Source: Polymorphobacter megasporae (GTDB lineage: Bacteria; Pseudomonadota; Alphaproteobacteria; Sphingomonadales; Sphingomonadaceae). From it: DNA of 64,000 nucleotides. The notes beneath the pieces were generated by a model, which was given only the letters and a program-made list of their open reading frames with translations, was not told where the DNA came from and did not search any database. The stretch spans positions 3,720,001-3,784,000 of the forward strand of contig NZ_CP081848.1 in assembly GCF_018982885.2 (NCBI RefSeq), in the 5' to 3' direction. The first letter of the stretch is position 1. Each line of letters begins with the position of its first letter. Both the position numbers and the translations under genes were made by a program. This document shows, piece by piece, positions 26,788-34,440 of this stretch.

Positions 26788-27342
26788 ATGGGATGGGCAG
26801 AGGCGATGGCGGCGGCGCGGGCGGGGCTGCTGCGGCTGTCGGACCGGGAGATCGCGCTCGTCGGGCGGACTGCCGCCGCCGCGCGCCGTGCGCATCTCGA
26901 ACGGACCGCGGTCGTCGTCAGCTGGCTCGGCAACGGGACGATCTATCTGATCCTCGCGCTGGCGCTCGTCGGCTTCGCCGGGGATGCGGCGTGGCACGAG
27001 CTTGGGGTGGCGGCGCTGTGCGGGGCGATCAGCCACATCGTCTATCCGGCGATCAAGCGCGTCGCCGGGCGGCCGCGCCCGTTCGAGCACCGTCCCGGCC
27101 TCGTCCCGCCATCGGCCCCTCTCGACGTGTTCAGCTTCCCGAGCGGGCATTTGATGACGCTCAGCGCGACGATGACCCCGGTGCTGTTCGCATGGCCGTC
27201 GCTGTGGCTCGTCGCGCTCGCGTTGTGGCTGGCGCTGGCGTGGTCGCGGGTGGCGACGGCGCATCATTATCCGAGCGACCTGCTCGGCGGGACGTTGCTC
27301 GGGGTGGGGATCGCGCTGCCGGTGACGTGGGCGCTGCGGTAG
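26788..27342 (+). CDS. PAP2-family phosphatase, membrane
   Basis: The 184-residue protein carries the three phosphatase motifs in order: KRVAGRPRP (motif 1), FPSGH (motif 2) and SRVATAHHYPSD (motif 3), with hydrophobic helices between them (IYLILALALVGFAG, WLVALALWLALAW). It likely dephosphorylates undecaprenyl pyrophosphate or a phospholipid at the outer face of the inner membrane. The ATG at 26788 gives a compact N-terminus; an ATG at 26752 adds twelve residues without a better ribosome site. It stands divergent from the acetamidase gene. Confidence 0.88.
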   Translation: MGWAEAMAAARAGLLRLSDREIALVGRTAAAARRAHLERTAVVVSWLGNGTIYLILALALVGFAGDAAWHELGVAALCGAISHIVYPAIKRVAGRPRPFEHRPGLVPPSAPLDVFSFPSGHLMTLSATMTPVLFAWPSLWLVALALWLALAWSRVATAHHYPSDLLGGTLLGVGIALPVTWALR

Positions 27343-27417
27343 GAGTGCAGTGTCGGTGGCTGGGAGCGGGGCCGGGTGCGTGATGCGCTGGCGTCGAGCG
27401 GAACACCGGTTTTAGGT

Positions 27418-27493
27418 CGTCATCCCCGCGAAGGCGGGGACCCATTACCCCAACCGTCCGTGGTGATGGGTCCCCGCCTTCGCGGGGATGACG
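27418..27493. repeat. REP-like palindrome with 28-bp perfect arms
   Basis: CGTCATCCCCGCGAAGGCGG plus eight more bases (27418-27445) is repeated inverted at 27466-27493 with a 20-base loop. The arms form a perfect 28-bp stem followed by TTTT, so it could act as a bidirectional terminator. A degenerate relative is at 63071-63141. It is a dispersed intergenic repeat type common in alphaproteobacteria. Confidence 0.85.
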
Positions 27494-27497
27494 GTTT

Positions 27498-27744
27498 TAG
27501 AAACAAGTGTCGGAGCCGTTGAGCAGTGTGCAGGCGCTGCAGCAGCAGCGATCAGAAACCGCTGTCCTACACCCTCGCGACCGGCCTAGCCTTCCCGTTG
27601 ATGACGATGACGCTGCCTTGTCCGACGCCCCGGTTCGCGATCCAGAACCAATATCACCGATACGGTAAGCGTTCCATTCCAGCGTGGCGTCAGGTTCATC
27701 AACTTCGTCAAGCCAGCCTGACACTCGGCCCAAATTCGACTCGC
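27498..27744. other. intergenic stretch with a possible C-terminal gene fragment on the minus strand
   Basis: No intact gene is present. On the minus strand a short frame ending in a protein-like sequence (ANRGVGQGSVIVINGKARPV then ARV and stop) follows another protein-like piece in a different phase (GWLDEVDEPDATLEWNAYRI). This suggests the decayed 3' end of a lost gene, with a frame change between the pieces. The family is not recognised. An 18-bp sequence shared with 55,564-55,581 also lies here (27554-27571). Confidence 0.3.
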
Positions 27745-29397
27745 TCAGACCTCGGTGTCGATCTCGACCTCGATCAGCAACGTCCCCGGCCCGGCCAGTC
27801 CCCGGGCGACCGCATCGCGCAGGTCGGACAGCGTCGACACCCGGATCGCGGGGACGCCCTGCGCCTCGCTCAGCGCGACGAAGTCGATCGCCGGGTCGGT
27901 CAGGTCCATGCCGACATACGAACCGCTCGCCGCCGACGGGCCGCCGAGCGCGCGGGTCCGCTGCTTGAGGATGCGGTACGAGCGATTGTTGACGATGATC
28001 GCGACGATGCCGAGCCGGTAATGCGCCGCGGTCCACAGCGCCTGGATCGAATACATCGCGCTGCCGTCGCCGCTCAGCGCGATCACCGGTCGGTCGGGGT
28101 GGGCGAGCTTGATCCCGATCGCCTGCGGCAGTGCGACGCCGATGCCGCCGCCGCGCATCCCGAACCAGCTGTCGGGGCGCGTCGCGGGCATCAACTGGCG
28201 GACGGTGTTCATGCCGGTCGACAGCGTCTCCTCGATGACGATCGCGTCGTCGGGCAACAGTTGGGCGATCGCGTGGAGGACGGCGAGCGGGCGCAGCGGC
28301 AGGGTGTCGGCCTCGGCCTCGGCGCGGGCGATCAGCGCCGCCTGGCGTCCGGCGATGTTCGCCTCGGTCGCCGCGCGCCGCGCCGACGCGACCGGCATCC
28401 GGTGCAGGACCGCGGCGATCAGGTCGGGCAGCGTCGCCTTGGGGTCGCCGAGGATCGCAGCGGTCGCGGGGAAGTTCTTGCCGATCTCCCACGCATCGTC
28501 GTCGAGGTGGATCAACGGCTTCCCCGGCGCGAGCGCCTCGACCCCCGCCGCCTGCGACTGGGTCAACAGGTCGGCGCCGATCGAGATGACGAGGTCGTGG
28601 CCATCGGTCAGCGCGCGCACCGCCGGGGTCATCCGCGCCACCGACCCGGCATACAGCGGGTGGTTCGACGGGAAGGCGGCGGTGTTCGCCATGCCCTCGA
28701 GATAGACCGGCGCGCCGATCGCCTCGGCCAGCGCGGCGAGTTCGGCGTATGCCCCGGAACGCGGCACCGCATCACCGGCGAAGATCACCGGGCTCACCGA
28801 CGCTGCGATCAGCTCCGCCGCCGCCGCGATCGCGTCGAGGTCTCCACGCAGCCGCGGCCCGATCCGGGTCGGAGCCATCGCGTCGATCGCCTCGACCGAC
28901 GCGGTCAGCACGTCACCGGGGATCGACAGGAACACCGGGCCGGTCGGGGCGGTCAGCGCGACCTTGATCGCGCGGTGGACGGTGCGCGGCAGGTCGTCGA
29001 TCCGCGTCACCTCGGTCGACCATTTGACCAGCGGGCGCGCCATCGTCGCGAGATCGGCCCACAGCAGCGGCTCGGTCAGCGCGATCGTCGTGTCCTGTTG
29101 CCCGGCGGTGACGAGGATCGGCGCCCCCGCCTTCGCCGCATTGTACAGCATCCCCATCGCGTTCCCGAGGCCCGGCGCGGCGTGGAGATTGGCGACTGCG
29201 AGCCGCCCGGTCGCCTGCGCATAGCCGTCGGCCATGCCCATCACGACGACTTCGTTGAGCCCGAGGATATAGCGGATGCCGGTTTCGGCGGCGAAGGCGT
29301 CGACCAGCGGCAGCTCGGTCGTGCCCGGATTGCCGAAGACGAAGTCGACCCCGTTGGCACGCAGCAGGTCGAGGAACAGGGGGGCACCGGCGATCAT
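27745..29397 (-). CDS. thiamine-diphosphate enzyme, benzoylformate-decarboxylase-like
   Basis: The 550-residue protein has the three-domain ThDP architecture: an N-terminal PYR domain with GNPGTTELPLVDAF and catalytic glutamate in LNEVVVMGMADGYAQATG, a central domain, and a C-terminal PP domain with the ThDP motif GDGSAMYSIQALWTAAHYRL through IIVNNRSY. The NPGTTELP start is characteristic of benzoylformate decarboxylase and related 2-oxo acid decarboxylases rather than acetolactate synthase. Its substrate is not certain. It starts 10 bases after the MpaB-like oxygenase gene ends and is probably in the same operon. Confidence 0.85.
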   Translation of the reverse strand: MIAGAPLFLDLLRANGVDFVFGNPGTTELPLVDAFAAETGIRYILGLNEVVVMGMADGYAQATGRLAVANLHAAPGLGNAMGMLYNAAKAGAPILVTAGQQDTTIALTEPLLWADLATMARPLVKWSTEVTRIDDLPRTVHRAIKVALTAPTGPVFLSIPGDVLTASVEAIDAMAPTRIGPRLRGDLDAIAAAAELIAASVSPVIFAGDAVPRSGAYAELAALAEAIGAPVYLEGMANTAAFPSNHPLYAGSVARMTPAVRALTDGHDLVISIGADLLTQSQAAGVEALAPGKPLIHLDDDAWEIGKNFPATAAILGDPKATLPDLIAAVLHRMPVASARRAATEANIAGRQAALIARAEAEADTLPLRPLAVLHAIAQLLPDDAIVIEETLSTGMNTVRQLMPATRPDSWFGMRGGGIGVALPQAIGIKLAHPDRPVIALSGDGSAMYSIQALWTAAHYRLGIVAIIVNNRSYRILKQRTRALGGPSAASGSYVGMDLTDPAIDFVALSEAQGVPAIRVSTLSDLRDAVARGLAGPGTLLIEVEIDTEV

Positions 29398-29407
29398 GGC
29401 TGCGCGT

Positions 29408-30325
29408 CTAGCCGGGGAGCGGGTGCCGCACCAGCCAGTCGTGCGGCAGGCCGACGCGGACGCACGCCTGCGCCGACGGCGACGACGGCACCGCGATCCC
29501 GTCGAGCATCCGCGCCGCCGAGCGCAGCAGCGCCGCCTCGCCGAAGCGCAATCCCCCGTGCCGGCCGAGCTGCAACCGCTCGCGCTCGGCGGCGGGGAGG
29601 AGGTCGACCGCGGCGCGGATCAGGCTGTGCTGGAGCGGGCGGAGCAGCGGCGGCAGGATCGGCGCGGCGCGGAGGATCGCGATCAGCTCGTCGAGCTCGG
29701 GCGAGGGTTCGAGGCGGGGGCGCATCGCGTCGAACAGCGCCGCGGTTGCAGCCTCCGAAGCCGGGGCCTCGACGACGCCGTAAAGCCGCGACCCCGCCCC
29801 GCCCTCGGCATAGTAACGCTCGCGGTCGGCGGGAGCGACCGGGCGGACGTAGATGCGATAGGCTTCGAGGAAGGCGAAGGCGGCGGTACCGTGGACCCAG
29901 CGGAGCAGGTCGGGATCGTCGGCACGATACCCTTCCCCGCCGCGCGTCGTTCCCGCGACCCGCGCGTGCATCCCCCGCACCCGAGTCGCGAGCGCTTCGA
30001 AGCGGCTGCGCGCGCCGTAAACGGTCACCATCGCCGCGAGCCCGGTCCGGCGGAGCCGCCGCGCGGGATCGGCGCGGAAACTCGAGTGCGTCCAAACGCC
30101 ACTGCGCACCCGCGGCTCGCCAAGTTCGAGAAGGACCGCCGCGATGCCGCCGATGACCATCGTCAGCGGGTTGCGGAAGACCTGCCACGACACCGACTCG
30201 GGTGAGACGACCGCCGCTTCGCCCGGCGGGGTGGCGAAATCGATCAGCGCATCGCCCGCCGCCAGCCCCCGGACGAGGCTTTCGAGGCGTTTTTCAGTGA
30301 GGCGCGAGAGAATAGACACGGTCAT
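29408..30325 (-). CDS. MpaB-type oxygenase (DUF2236 family)
   Basis: The 305-residue protein matches the DUF2236/oxygenase-MpaB family, related to the latex-clearing protein heme oxygenases. Conserved elements include SWQVFRNPLTMVIGGIAAVL, TVYGARSRFEALATRVRGMH, WVHGTAAFAFLEAYRIY (with the heme-ligand-type histidine region) and ERYYAEG. The substrate is unknown. The start at 30325 is chosen from the family length. It precedes the ThDP decarboxylase-like gene in an apparent two-gene operon, which hints at degradation of a common, possibly aromatic or isoprenoid, compound. Confidence 0.8.
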   Translation of the reverse strand: MTVSILSRLTEKRLESLVRGLAAGDALIDFATPPGEAAVVSPESVSWQVFRNPLTMVIGGIAAVLLELGEPRVRSGVWTHSSFRADPARRLRRTGLAAMVTVYGARSRFEALATRVRGMHARVAGTTRGGEGYRADDPDLLRWVHGTAAFAFLEAYRIYVRPVAPADRERYYAEGGAGSRLYGVVEAPASEAATAALFDAMRPRLEPSPELDELIAILRAAPILPPLLRPLQHSLIRAAVDLLPAAERERLQLGRHGGLRFGEAALLRSAARMLDGIAVPSSPSAQACVRVGLPHDWLVRHPLPG

Positions 30326-30339
30326 GGTAGCGATAACGC

Positions 30340-30367
30340 TTGAACCGGTGCTGCAGCGCACTATTTG
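30340..30367 (+). promoter_or_regulatory. possible promoter facing an orphan terminator
   Basis: TTGAAC and TATTTG are separated by 16 bases on the plus strand, in a region where both flanking genes are on the minus strand. It faces the intrinsic terminator at 30419-30447, with no protein gene between. Confidence 0.25.
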
Positions 30368-30373
30368 TAGTTT

Positions 30374-30447
30374 TGCCGGCGGCGTTCCCCCCTTACGCCG
30401 CCGCGCTCCCTGAACTCTGGCCACGCCCACGGGCGTGGCCCTTTTTT
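30374..30447 (+). ncRNA. candidate small RNA, about 74 nt
   Basis: From the predicted start of the promoter at 30340 the plus strand contains an 8-bp hairpin (30378-30402) and a second hairpin followed by TTTTTT (30419-30447). Promoter, structured body and terminator together, with no coding frame, fit a small RNA gene. Evidence is structural only, and the terminator may instead serve the minus-strand gene ending at 30446. Confidence 0.25.
30419..30447. terminator. intrinsic terminator
   Basis: GGCCACGCCC pairs with GGGCGTGGCC around a tiny loop, followed on the plus strand by six T residues. On the minus strand the same stem follows the stop codon of the N-formylglutamate amidohydrolase gene and may end that transcript too. 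Confidence 0.7.
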
Positions 30448-31321
30448 ATTCGGCGGCGATCGCGAAGGGCCCTAGGTCCATCGTGCCCACCTCCGCCTTC
30501 AGGTGCGCGACCAGCCGGGTGAGCGCGGTCTCGATCCGGTCGAACCCGGTGTGCCGGACCAGCCGCGCCGGATCCATGTACAAGGCGCGGTCGATCTCGA
30601 TCTGGACGGCATGAACGCCCTCGGCAGGCCGCCCATGCCGGGCCGTCGTGTACCCGCCGGCGTAGGGAGCATTGCGGGCGACCCGAAACCCCGCGGCGCG
30701 GAAATAGCGCTCGATCGCGCCGACCAGCGGCGAGGCGGCGGCGGCGCCGAACAGATCGCCGATGACGATCTGCGGCGCGCCGCCCTGGACCGGCGGCGGG
30801 GTCGGCATCGAGTGGCAGTCGAGCAGCACCGCAAAGCCATTCGCGGCGAAGGCATCGTCGAGCAGCGCCGAAAGCGCCGCATGATACGGGCGATGGACCG
30901 CTTCGATTCGCGCCGCCGCGTCGGCACTGCGCACCCGGGCCGGATAGATCTCGAGGCCCGCTGCAGCGATTCGGGGGACGACCCCGAGCCCGGCGATAAC
31001 GCGGTCGCTCGACTGCGCGGGATGCGACTCGAGCGGGTCGACGAACATCGCGGGGTCGAGTTCGGCCTCGTCGCGGTTGAGGTCGAGCCATGCCCGCCCG
31101 TAGCGCGCCGCGATCAACGGCACTCCGAGCCCGGCGGCTCCGACCAGCATCTCGGCGACGAAGGCATCTTCCGCCCGCCGCAACTGCGCCAGCGTCAGCC
31201 GGGTCTGCGCGAGGAACGCCGCGGGGTAATCGCGCCCGCTGTGCGGCGAGGCGAGCACGATCGGCGGCGTCGGGCCGGTCGCGGGCGTGATCGTGAATCC
31301 GGGCAGCAGCGCATCGGCCAT
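30446..31321 (-). CDS. N-formylglutamate amidohydrolase family protein
   Basis: The 291-residue enzyme belongs to the FGase family that releases formate from N-formyl-glutamate, the last step of one histidine-degradation route. Landmarks are IVLASPHSGRDYP, RYGRAWLDLNRDEAELDP, EIYPARVRS, VLLDCHSMPT and GGYTTARHGRP with VHAVQIEIDRALYMD. No hut genes are nearby, so a related N-acyl-amino-acid substrate is possible. The gene ends at the hairpin terminator and is read away from the tRNA-Val gene. Confidence 0.85.
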   Translation of the reverse strand: MADALLPGFTITPATGPTPPIVLASPHSGRDYPAAFLAQTRLTLAQLRRAEDAFVAEMLVGAAGLGVPLIAARYGRAWLDLNRDEAELDPAMFVDPLESHPAQSSDRVIAGLGVVPRIAAAGLEIYPARVRSADAAARIEAVHRPYHAALSALLDDAFAANGFAVLLDCHSMPTPPPVQGGAPQIVIGDLFGAAAASPLVGAIERYFRAAGFRVARNAPYAGGYTTARHGRPAEGVHAVQIEIDRALYMDPARLVRHTGFDRIETALTRLVAHLKAEVGTMDLGPFAIAAE

Positions 31322-31396
31322 CGTCCGGCTTTATGGTGTCGTCCGGCAACCCGCCAGCGGATTTCGAGCGTCACCGCCGGTGCCTCGCGTTCGGGC

Positions 31397-31425
31397 TTGC
31401 GCCGCGCCGCGCCCTCGCCTAACAC
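31397..31425 (+). promoter_or_regulatory. promoter of the tRNA-Val gene
   Basis: TTGCGC and TAACAC are spaced by exactly 17 bases, and the -10 ends 10 bases before the first tRNA base, so transcription should begin a few bases upstream of the mature 5' end. Confidence 0.5.
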
Positions 31426-31435
31426 GCTCTGACGT

Positions 31436-31510
31436 GGGCGCGTAGCTCAGTGGTAGAGCACTGTGTTGACATCGCAGGGGTCGCTGGTTCGATACCAGCC
31501 GTGCCCACCA
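31436..31510 (+). tRNA. tRNA-Val (anticodon GAC)
   Basis: The 75-base sequence folds into a full cloverleaf: acceptor stem GGGCGCG/CGTGCCC, D arm with AGCTCAGTGGTAGAGC, anticodon arm CTGTG-TTGACAT-CGCAG with anticodon GAC, T arm with GGTTCGATACC, and encoded ACCA end. The 3' portion from base 31459 is identical to a second copy at 44813-44864, so the present 3' half is supplied by the left end of the integrated element. Confidence 0.95.
31459..31510 (+). repeat. attL: 52-bp direct repeat inside tRNA-Val
   Basis: From the 3' edge of the D arm to the CCA end, 52 bases match 44813-44864 exactly; the flanking bases diverge on both sides. This is the crossover region of a tyrosine integrase that targets the tRNA 3' end and restores a functional gene. 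Confidence 0.93.
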
Positions 31511-31511
31511 C

Positions 31512-31550
31512 AAAAGCCCTGCTAGGCCAATGGCTTAGGAGGGCTTTTTT
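31512..31550. terminator. bidirectional terminator between tRNA-Val and the integrase gene
   Basis: AAAAGCCCT and AGGGCTTTTTT form a 9-bp arm pair with an inner GCC-AAT-GGC hairpin. T-runs on both strands let it stop the tRNA transcript and the integrase transcript, whose stop codon (31549-31551) lies at its edge. Confidence 0.85.
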
Positions 31551-32868
31551 ATGCTCGCATCGGCACAACGTTGATATGATCTCGGGTGAGTTTCGGGTGA
31601 AGGGCATTCCCTGATCGCTTCGCGAGATCCCCGACAACGTCTTCCAACCCGCTGCGGATTGTACCGAGGTAGCGCGGATCGAAGATCACATAGCGACTAC
31701 TTGTTTTGCCAAGTACCCGGTGGCCGAGGGCCATCTCCAATTCGACAAGGTCGACTCTTCGCGTTGCCAGGATAGTCGACATGCTGTGGCGGATCAGTTT
31801 GGGGCCCCAGCCGTCCGGGATACCAAGTGCTTCGCGGGCACTGTCCCAAGCCGACCGTACGCTGGCGACGCGGATCTGCTCTACGACTTCGATCTGCTGA
31901 TCCTCGTCTGATGAACTTGTCTCGCGGCACACAAGCCACTCGTCGCTTGCTGTAAGCCACGCCTCTAGGGCTCCCACTACGGGAATCACAGGCCGCACCT
32001 TATTGGTTTGTAGCCGGCCTTCCGGATTTAGGGCGAAGCAATGAGCGTCCTGCATCCACTGACCGCGTTTGGGAGAGACGCTCATGTCCAGAATGGCGTC
32101 TGGTCGACCCAGCGTGCAGATCGCACCGATGAGGTAGCGGCGCAGCGGCATCAGGCGGGCCGGGTGGCCAGCGGATTTGCCTGATCCTCGCATCGTGAAG
32201 TCAAGCAGTTCCCCTATACCTTCAACGGAGAGGCGATAGGACCGGGCCGGGGTGACCTGATCTCGAGTCTTGTGCTTCAGTGCAGGTGCGTAACGGATGC
32301 GGCGCTTACCAACGGCGTGGTTGAGGGCAGCCTTTAGCGCGATGATGCTCTCTTCGGCCGTGGACGCGGATCGAGTGCGCGACGCGCCGTCTATCCAATT
32401 ACCGTCGTCGTCCTTTTTCCTGGCAACGATAGGATCGATTTGAGCCCAGGATCGAAAGCGGCCCAAGACACTTTCGTCGATATCGTCTGGGAGGATGGGG
32501 TCGACGAGGCGACCTGTGTGCACCTGGACGTCAAGAAACCGCGTCAGCAACTTCAAACGTGCCTTGATGGCTTCCGAGCTGGCCTGCTTTGAGCCGTGCT
32601 CTTGCCAGTAATCGGCAAGTGCGCTTGGTACGGCATAGTGATCTTGATCGGCGACGGTTGGTTTGTGGACAGCAAGATAGTGCTCGTCCAGCTTGCTACA
32701 GGCTAGTCGAACATCGCTCGTGCGCGTGCTCGTTCGGCGCTGGTGTCCCGTTGAAGAGTCATACCAGAAGATGTACCAGTTACGGCTATTGGGTTTGCCG
32801 CCGGCACCTCTATCAAGGTCGAGCCAGTAGCCGCCACGTTGGTAGACCCCACCCTTGTCTGCCGGCAT
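31549..32868 (-). CDS. int: tyrosine-type site-specific integrase
   Basis: The 439-residue recombinase should integrate and excise the element at tRNA-Val. The C-terminal catalytic domain shows the first arginine in CTLGRPDAILD (about residue 255), a box-II segment PKLIRHSMST (arginine about 360), ALGHRVLGKTSSRYVIFDP with the late histidine and the tyrosine nucleophile near residue 393. Box II reads KxxR instead of the usual HxxR, which is a family variation worth noting. The N-terminal part (GGYWLDLDRGAGGKPNSRNW) would be the arm-binding domain. Upstream 32703-33047 overlaps its start in another frame. Confidence 0.9.
   Translation of the reverse strand: MPADKGGVYQRGGYWLDLDRGAGGKPNSRNWYIFWYDSSTGHQRRTSTRTSDVRLACSKLDEHYLAVHKPTVADQDHYAVPSALADYWQEHGSKQASSEAIKARLKLLTRFLDVQVHTGRLVDPILPDDIDESVLGRFRSWAQIDPIVARKKDDDGNWIDGASRTRSASTAEESIIALKAALNHAVGKRRIRYAPALKHKTRDQVTPARSYRLSVEGIGELLDFTMRGSGKSAGHPARLMPLRRYLIGAICTLGRPDAILDMSVSPKRGQWMQDAHCFALNPEGRLQTNKVRPVIPVVGALEAWLTASDEWLVCRETSSSDEDQQIEVVEQIRVASVRSAWDSAREALGIPDGWGPKLIRHSMSTILATRRVDLVELEMALGHRVLGKTSSRYVIFDPRYLGTIRSGLEDVVGDLAKRSGNALHPKLTRDHINVVPMRA
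31582..31600 (+). repeat. candidate integrase arm-type sites, left
   Basis: TCGGGTGA occurs twice with an 11-base period (31582-31589, 31593-31600), 72 bases inside the left att core. The same octamer pair with the same period and orientation occurs at the right end (44706-44724). It lies within the 3' end of int. Confidence 0.5.
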
Positions 32869-33047
32869 CGAGCTTCCTCCATCAAAATCGTCGCTTTAGC
32901 TTCCGCCAACATCGCTACGAGGCCGATAACTGCGAGGGCATCGAGCTGTTCAGACGACAGCTTGATCCCGCGACCGCATTGCATCGCACTGGAAACCTTG
33001 CGGTCCAGATCGATCAACAATCTTGCCGGACTACGTTGCACGCTCAT
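32703..33047 (-). CDS. small hypothetical protein, overlaps the integrase start
   Basis: The 114-residue frame begins SVQRSPARLLIDLDRKVSSA and continues through a helical segment (LSSEQLDALAVIGLVAMLAE). The first 60 residues look protein-like, but the last 55 lie in a different phase over the first codons of int and may be only read-through. Its own start overlaps the end of the upstream gene by 17 bases, which suggests the three genes are translated as one operon. No domain is recognised; a role in integration control is inferred from position. Confidence 0.45.
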   Translation of the reverse strand: MSVQRSPARLLIDLDRKVSSAMQCGRGIKLSSEQLDALAVIGLVAMLAEAKATILMEEARCRQTRVGSTNVAATGSTLIEVPAANPIAVTGTSSGMTLQRDTSAERARARAMFD

Positions 33048-33669
33048 CGTCGAGCATGGGTGGGAAGGTGTTCATTAATGATGTGACCTTTTCAAAGGGC
33101 ATCAATTCCCCCAACTTTAGATATCTGAACAACAGTTCAAGCATTTTGTGCGCCTCAATATAGGCGACTCGCCAATCACGACCGTCCATTTCCTGTTCAA
33201 CGGCTTCGCGTTCTTCGGTGGTCAAGACGAGTAGTTTGTCTGCATCAGGGCCCCGCCACGGACGGCGCTCTCTTGTTAGGTAAGCCAACGCTTCCACAGG
33301 AACGCGCCAAAATATGGGCTCGACCTCAATTTCTGGTTTATTGTTGCGCTCTGCCCACTCGACTGCGCGCCAGACCGTTCGAACGCTCTTGCGAAGGACA
33401 GGCCAAGCCTCTGTCACCATCCGCGTTGCGCGTGCTGGTGGAACACCCCACTGCCAAAGTTCGACGACGACAACGACCTGAAAGAACTGATCGGCATAAT
33501 ATCGCGCCGGCACGCCGCGTCCGGTGTCCACACCGTCCGGGAATTTTTGCCGGATCAGATGTTTCATTCGGCCAGCAAATGCCTTCGAGCCCTCCTCAGA
33601 GATGCCGAGGAACTTGCCGAGGATTGCCTCGACATCTCGTGATCCAAAGTGGGTAGGTACATGCAACAT
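33031..33669 (-). CDS. DNA-binding regulator-like protein of the element
   Basis: The 212-residue protein begins with a region resembling MerR-like/phage HTH proteins (SRDVEAILGKFLGISEEGSK, then RMKHLIRQKFPDG and TGRGVPARYYADQFFQVVVV). The rest is helical without a known domain. It is the first gene of the leftward int operon, and the paired palindromic repeats at 33672-33718 overlap its promoter region, as expected of an autoregulator that sets the lysogeny-like choice between integration and excision. Function is inferred. Confidence 0.6.
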   Translation of the reverse strand: MLHVPTHFGSRDVEAILGKFLGISEEGSKAFAGRMKHLIRQKFPDGVDTGRGVPARYYADQFFQVVVVVELWQWGVPPARATRMVTEAWPVLRKSVRTVWRAVEWAERNNKPEIEVEPIFWRVPVEALAYLTRERRPWRGPDADKLLVLTTEEREAVEQEMDGRDWRVAYIEAHKMLELLFRYLKLGELMPFEKVTSLMNTFPPMLDDERAT

Positions 33670-33671
33670 AA

Positions 33672-33718
33672 GGCTAGCCCTATCATCATATTTATGGTTA
33701 TGCTAGCCCTAGCATCAT
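33672..33718. promoter_or_regulatory. paired operator between the divergent control genes
   Basis: Two 18-base copies, GGCTAGCCCTATCATCAT (33672-33689) and TGCTAGCCCTAGCATCAT (33701-33718), differ at two positions and are 29 bases apart. The second contains a perfect palindrome ATGCTAG-CC-CTAGCAT (33700-33715). They fill the short gap between the leftward regulator operon and the rightward gene at 33735, so one protein binding here could switch both. Confidence 0.6.
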
Positions 33719-33734
33719 CCAAGGAGAGTTGAAA

Positions 33735-33989
33735 ATGAAACCCCGGAATAATCTGATCGACACCGCCACCTCCGAGGCCACAATCGTCGAGGTGGCAGCG
33801 AACGCGGCGGGCGGCTCACCTCTTGCCCAGGCGCATAAGGAGCCACCTCACGTCGACGTGCTCAAGCGCCCGATCCAGATGAGCATTTTCGACTACGCAG
33901 CCGAGATCGGTAGGCAGTGGCTGCCGGCGGCTGATGACCGGTCGGCTCCAATGCCGCGTCGGCGTCGCAAGGCACAGGCCCCCGCGTAG
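33735..33989 (+). CDS. small hypothetical protein of the element
   Basis: The 84-residue frame has a strong ribosome site (AAGGAGAG) before the ATG at 33735. The sequence is polar, with a conserved-looking centre (VDVLKRPIQMSIFDYAAEIG) and a very basic C-terminus (MPRRRRKAQAPA) that could contact DNA. No family is recognised. It is the first rightward gene after the paired operator and leads into the transfer region, so a regulatory or mobilisation-accessory role is possible. Confidence 0.6.
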   Translation: MKPRNNLIDTATSEATIVEVAANAAGGSPLAQAHKEPPHVDVLKRPIQMSIFDYAAEIGRQWLPAADDRSAPMPRRRRKAQAPA

Positions 33990-34017
33990 GAAGAGTAGTT
34001 AGGTAAGACACGGAACG

Positions 34018-34079
34018 CACCTCAGTGCCCTAGGTGAAAACCCGTATCGCCTCGTATCTGCAGCCGCTGATCACCAGCG
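34018..34079. other. candidate origin of transfer (oriT)
   Basis: The non-coding gap before the RHH gene contains two short inverted repeats: CACCT/AGGTG (34018-34036) and CGCTG-ATCAC-CAGCG (34065-34079). MobF elements often carry oriT just upstream of an RHH accessory gene and the coupling/relaxase genes, exactly this position. No nic consensus can be confirmed. Confidence 0.3.
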
Positions 34080-34098
34080 TATTCGTCGAGTAGCATTG

Positions 34099-34440
34099 AT
34101 GTCCACGACCCACGTCCAGACCCGCCTCACCACCGCCCTTGTCGAGGCCATCGACCAGCGCGCCAGTGCCGCAAACATCACGCGCGCTGAGGCCCTGCGG
34201 GGCCTCCTCGAAGCGGCGCTCGCCGGCACGCAGGTGCCCGACCAAGATCCGCTACTCGTCAAGATCGGCGAAACGTTGGGGATGCTGCTCGCCCGCACCG
34301 ACAACCTGTTGGAGGTCAGCCAGAGCACCCGGCAGCTGGCTCGCGCCGCTTACGTCACCGCCCATCTGCACGCGCTGACTGTGCTGCCTGCGGCCCAGCA
34401 GGAGGCTTTCGTCGCTAAGGTTCAGGGCAAGCTGTCATGA
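34099..34440 (+). CDS. ribbon-helix-helix relaxosome accessory protein
   Basis: The 113-residue protein starts with an RHH motif (HVQTRLTTALVEAIDQRASA followed by NITRAEALRGLLEAAL), then a helical C-terminal region. Proteins of this type next to TraD and a MobF relaxase (TrwA/TraY-like) bind oriT and bend it for nicking, and repress the transfer operon. A TTG one codon earlier is open, but the ATG is preferred. The stop overlaps the start of the coupling-protein gene by four bases. Confidence 0.7.
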   Translation: MSTTHVQTRLTTALVEAIDQRASAANITRAEALRGLLEAALAGTQVPDQDPLLVKIGETLGMLLARTDNLLEVSQSTRQLARAAYVTAHLHALTVLPAAQQEAFVAKVQGKLS

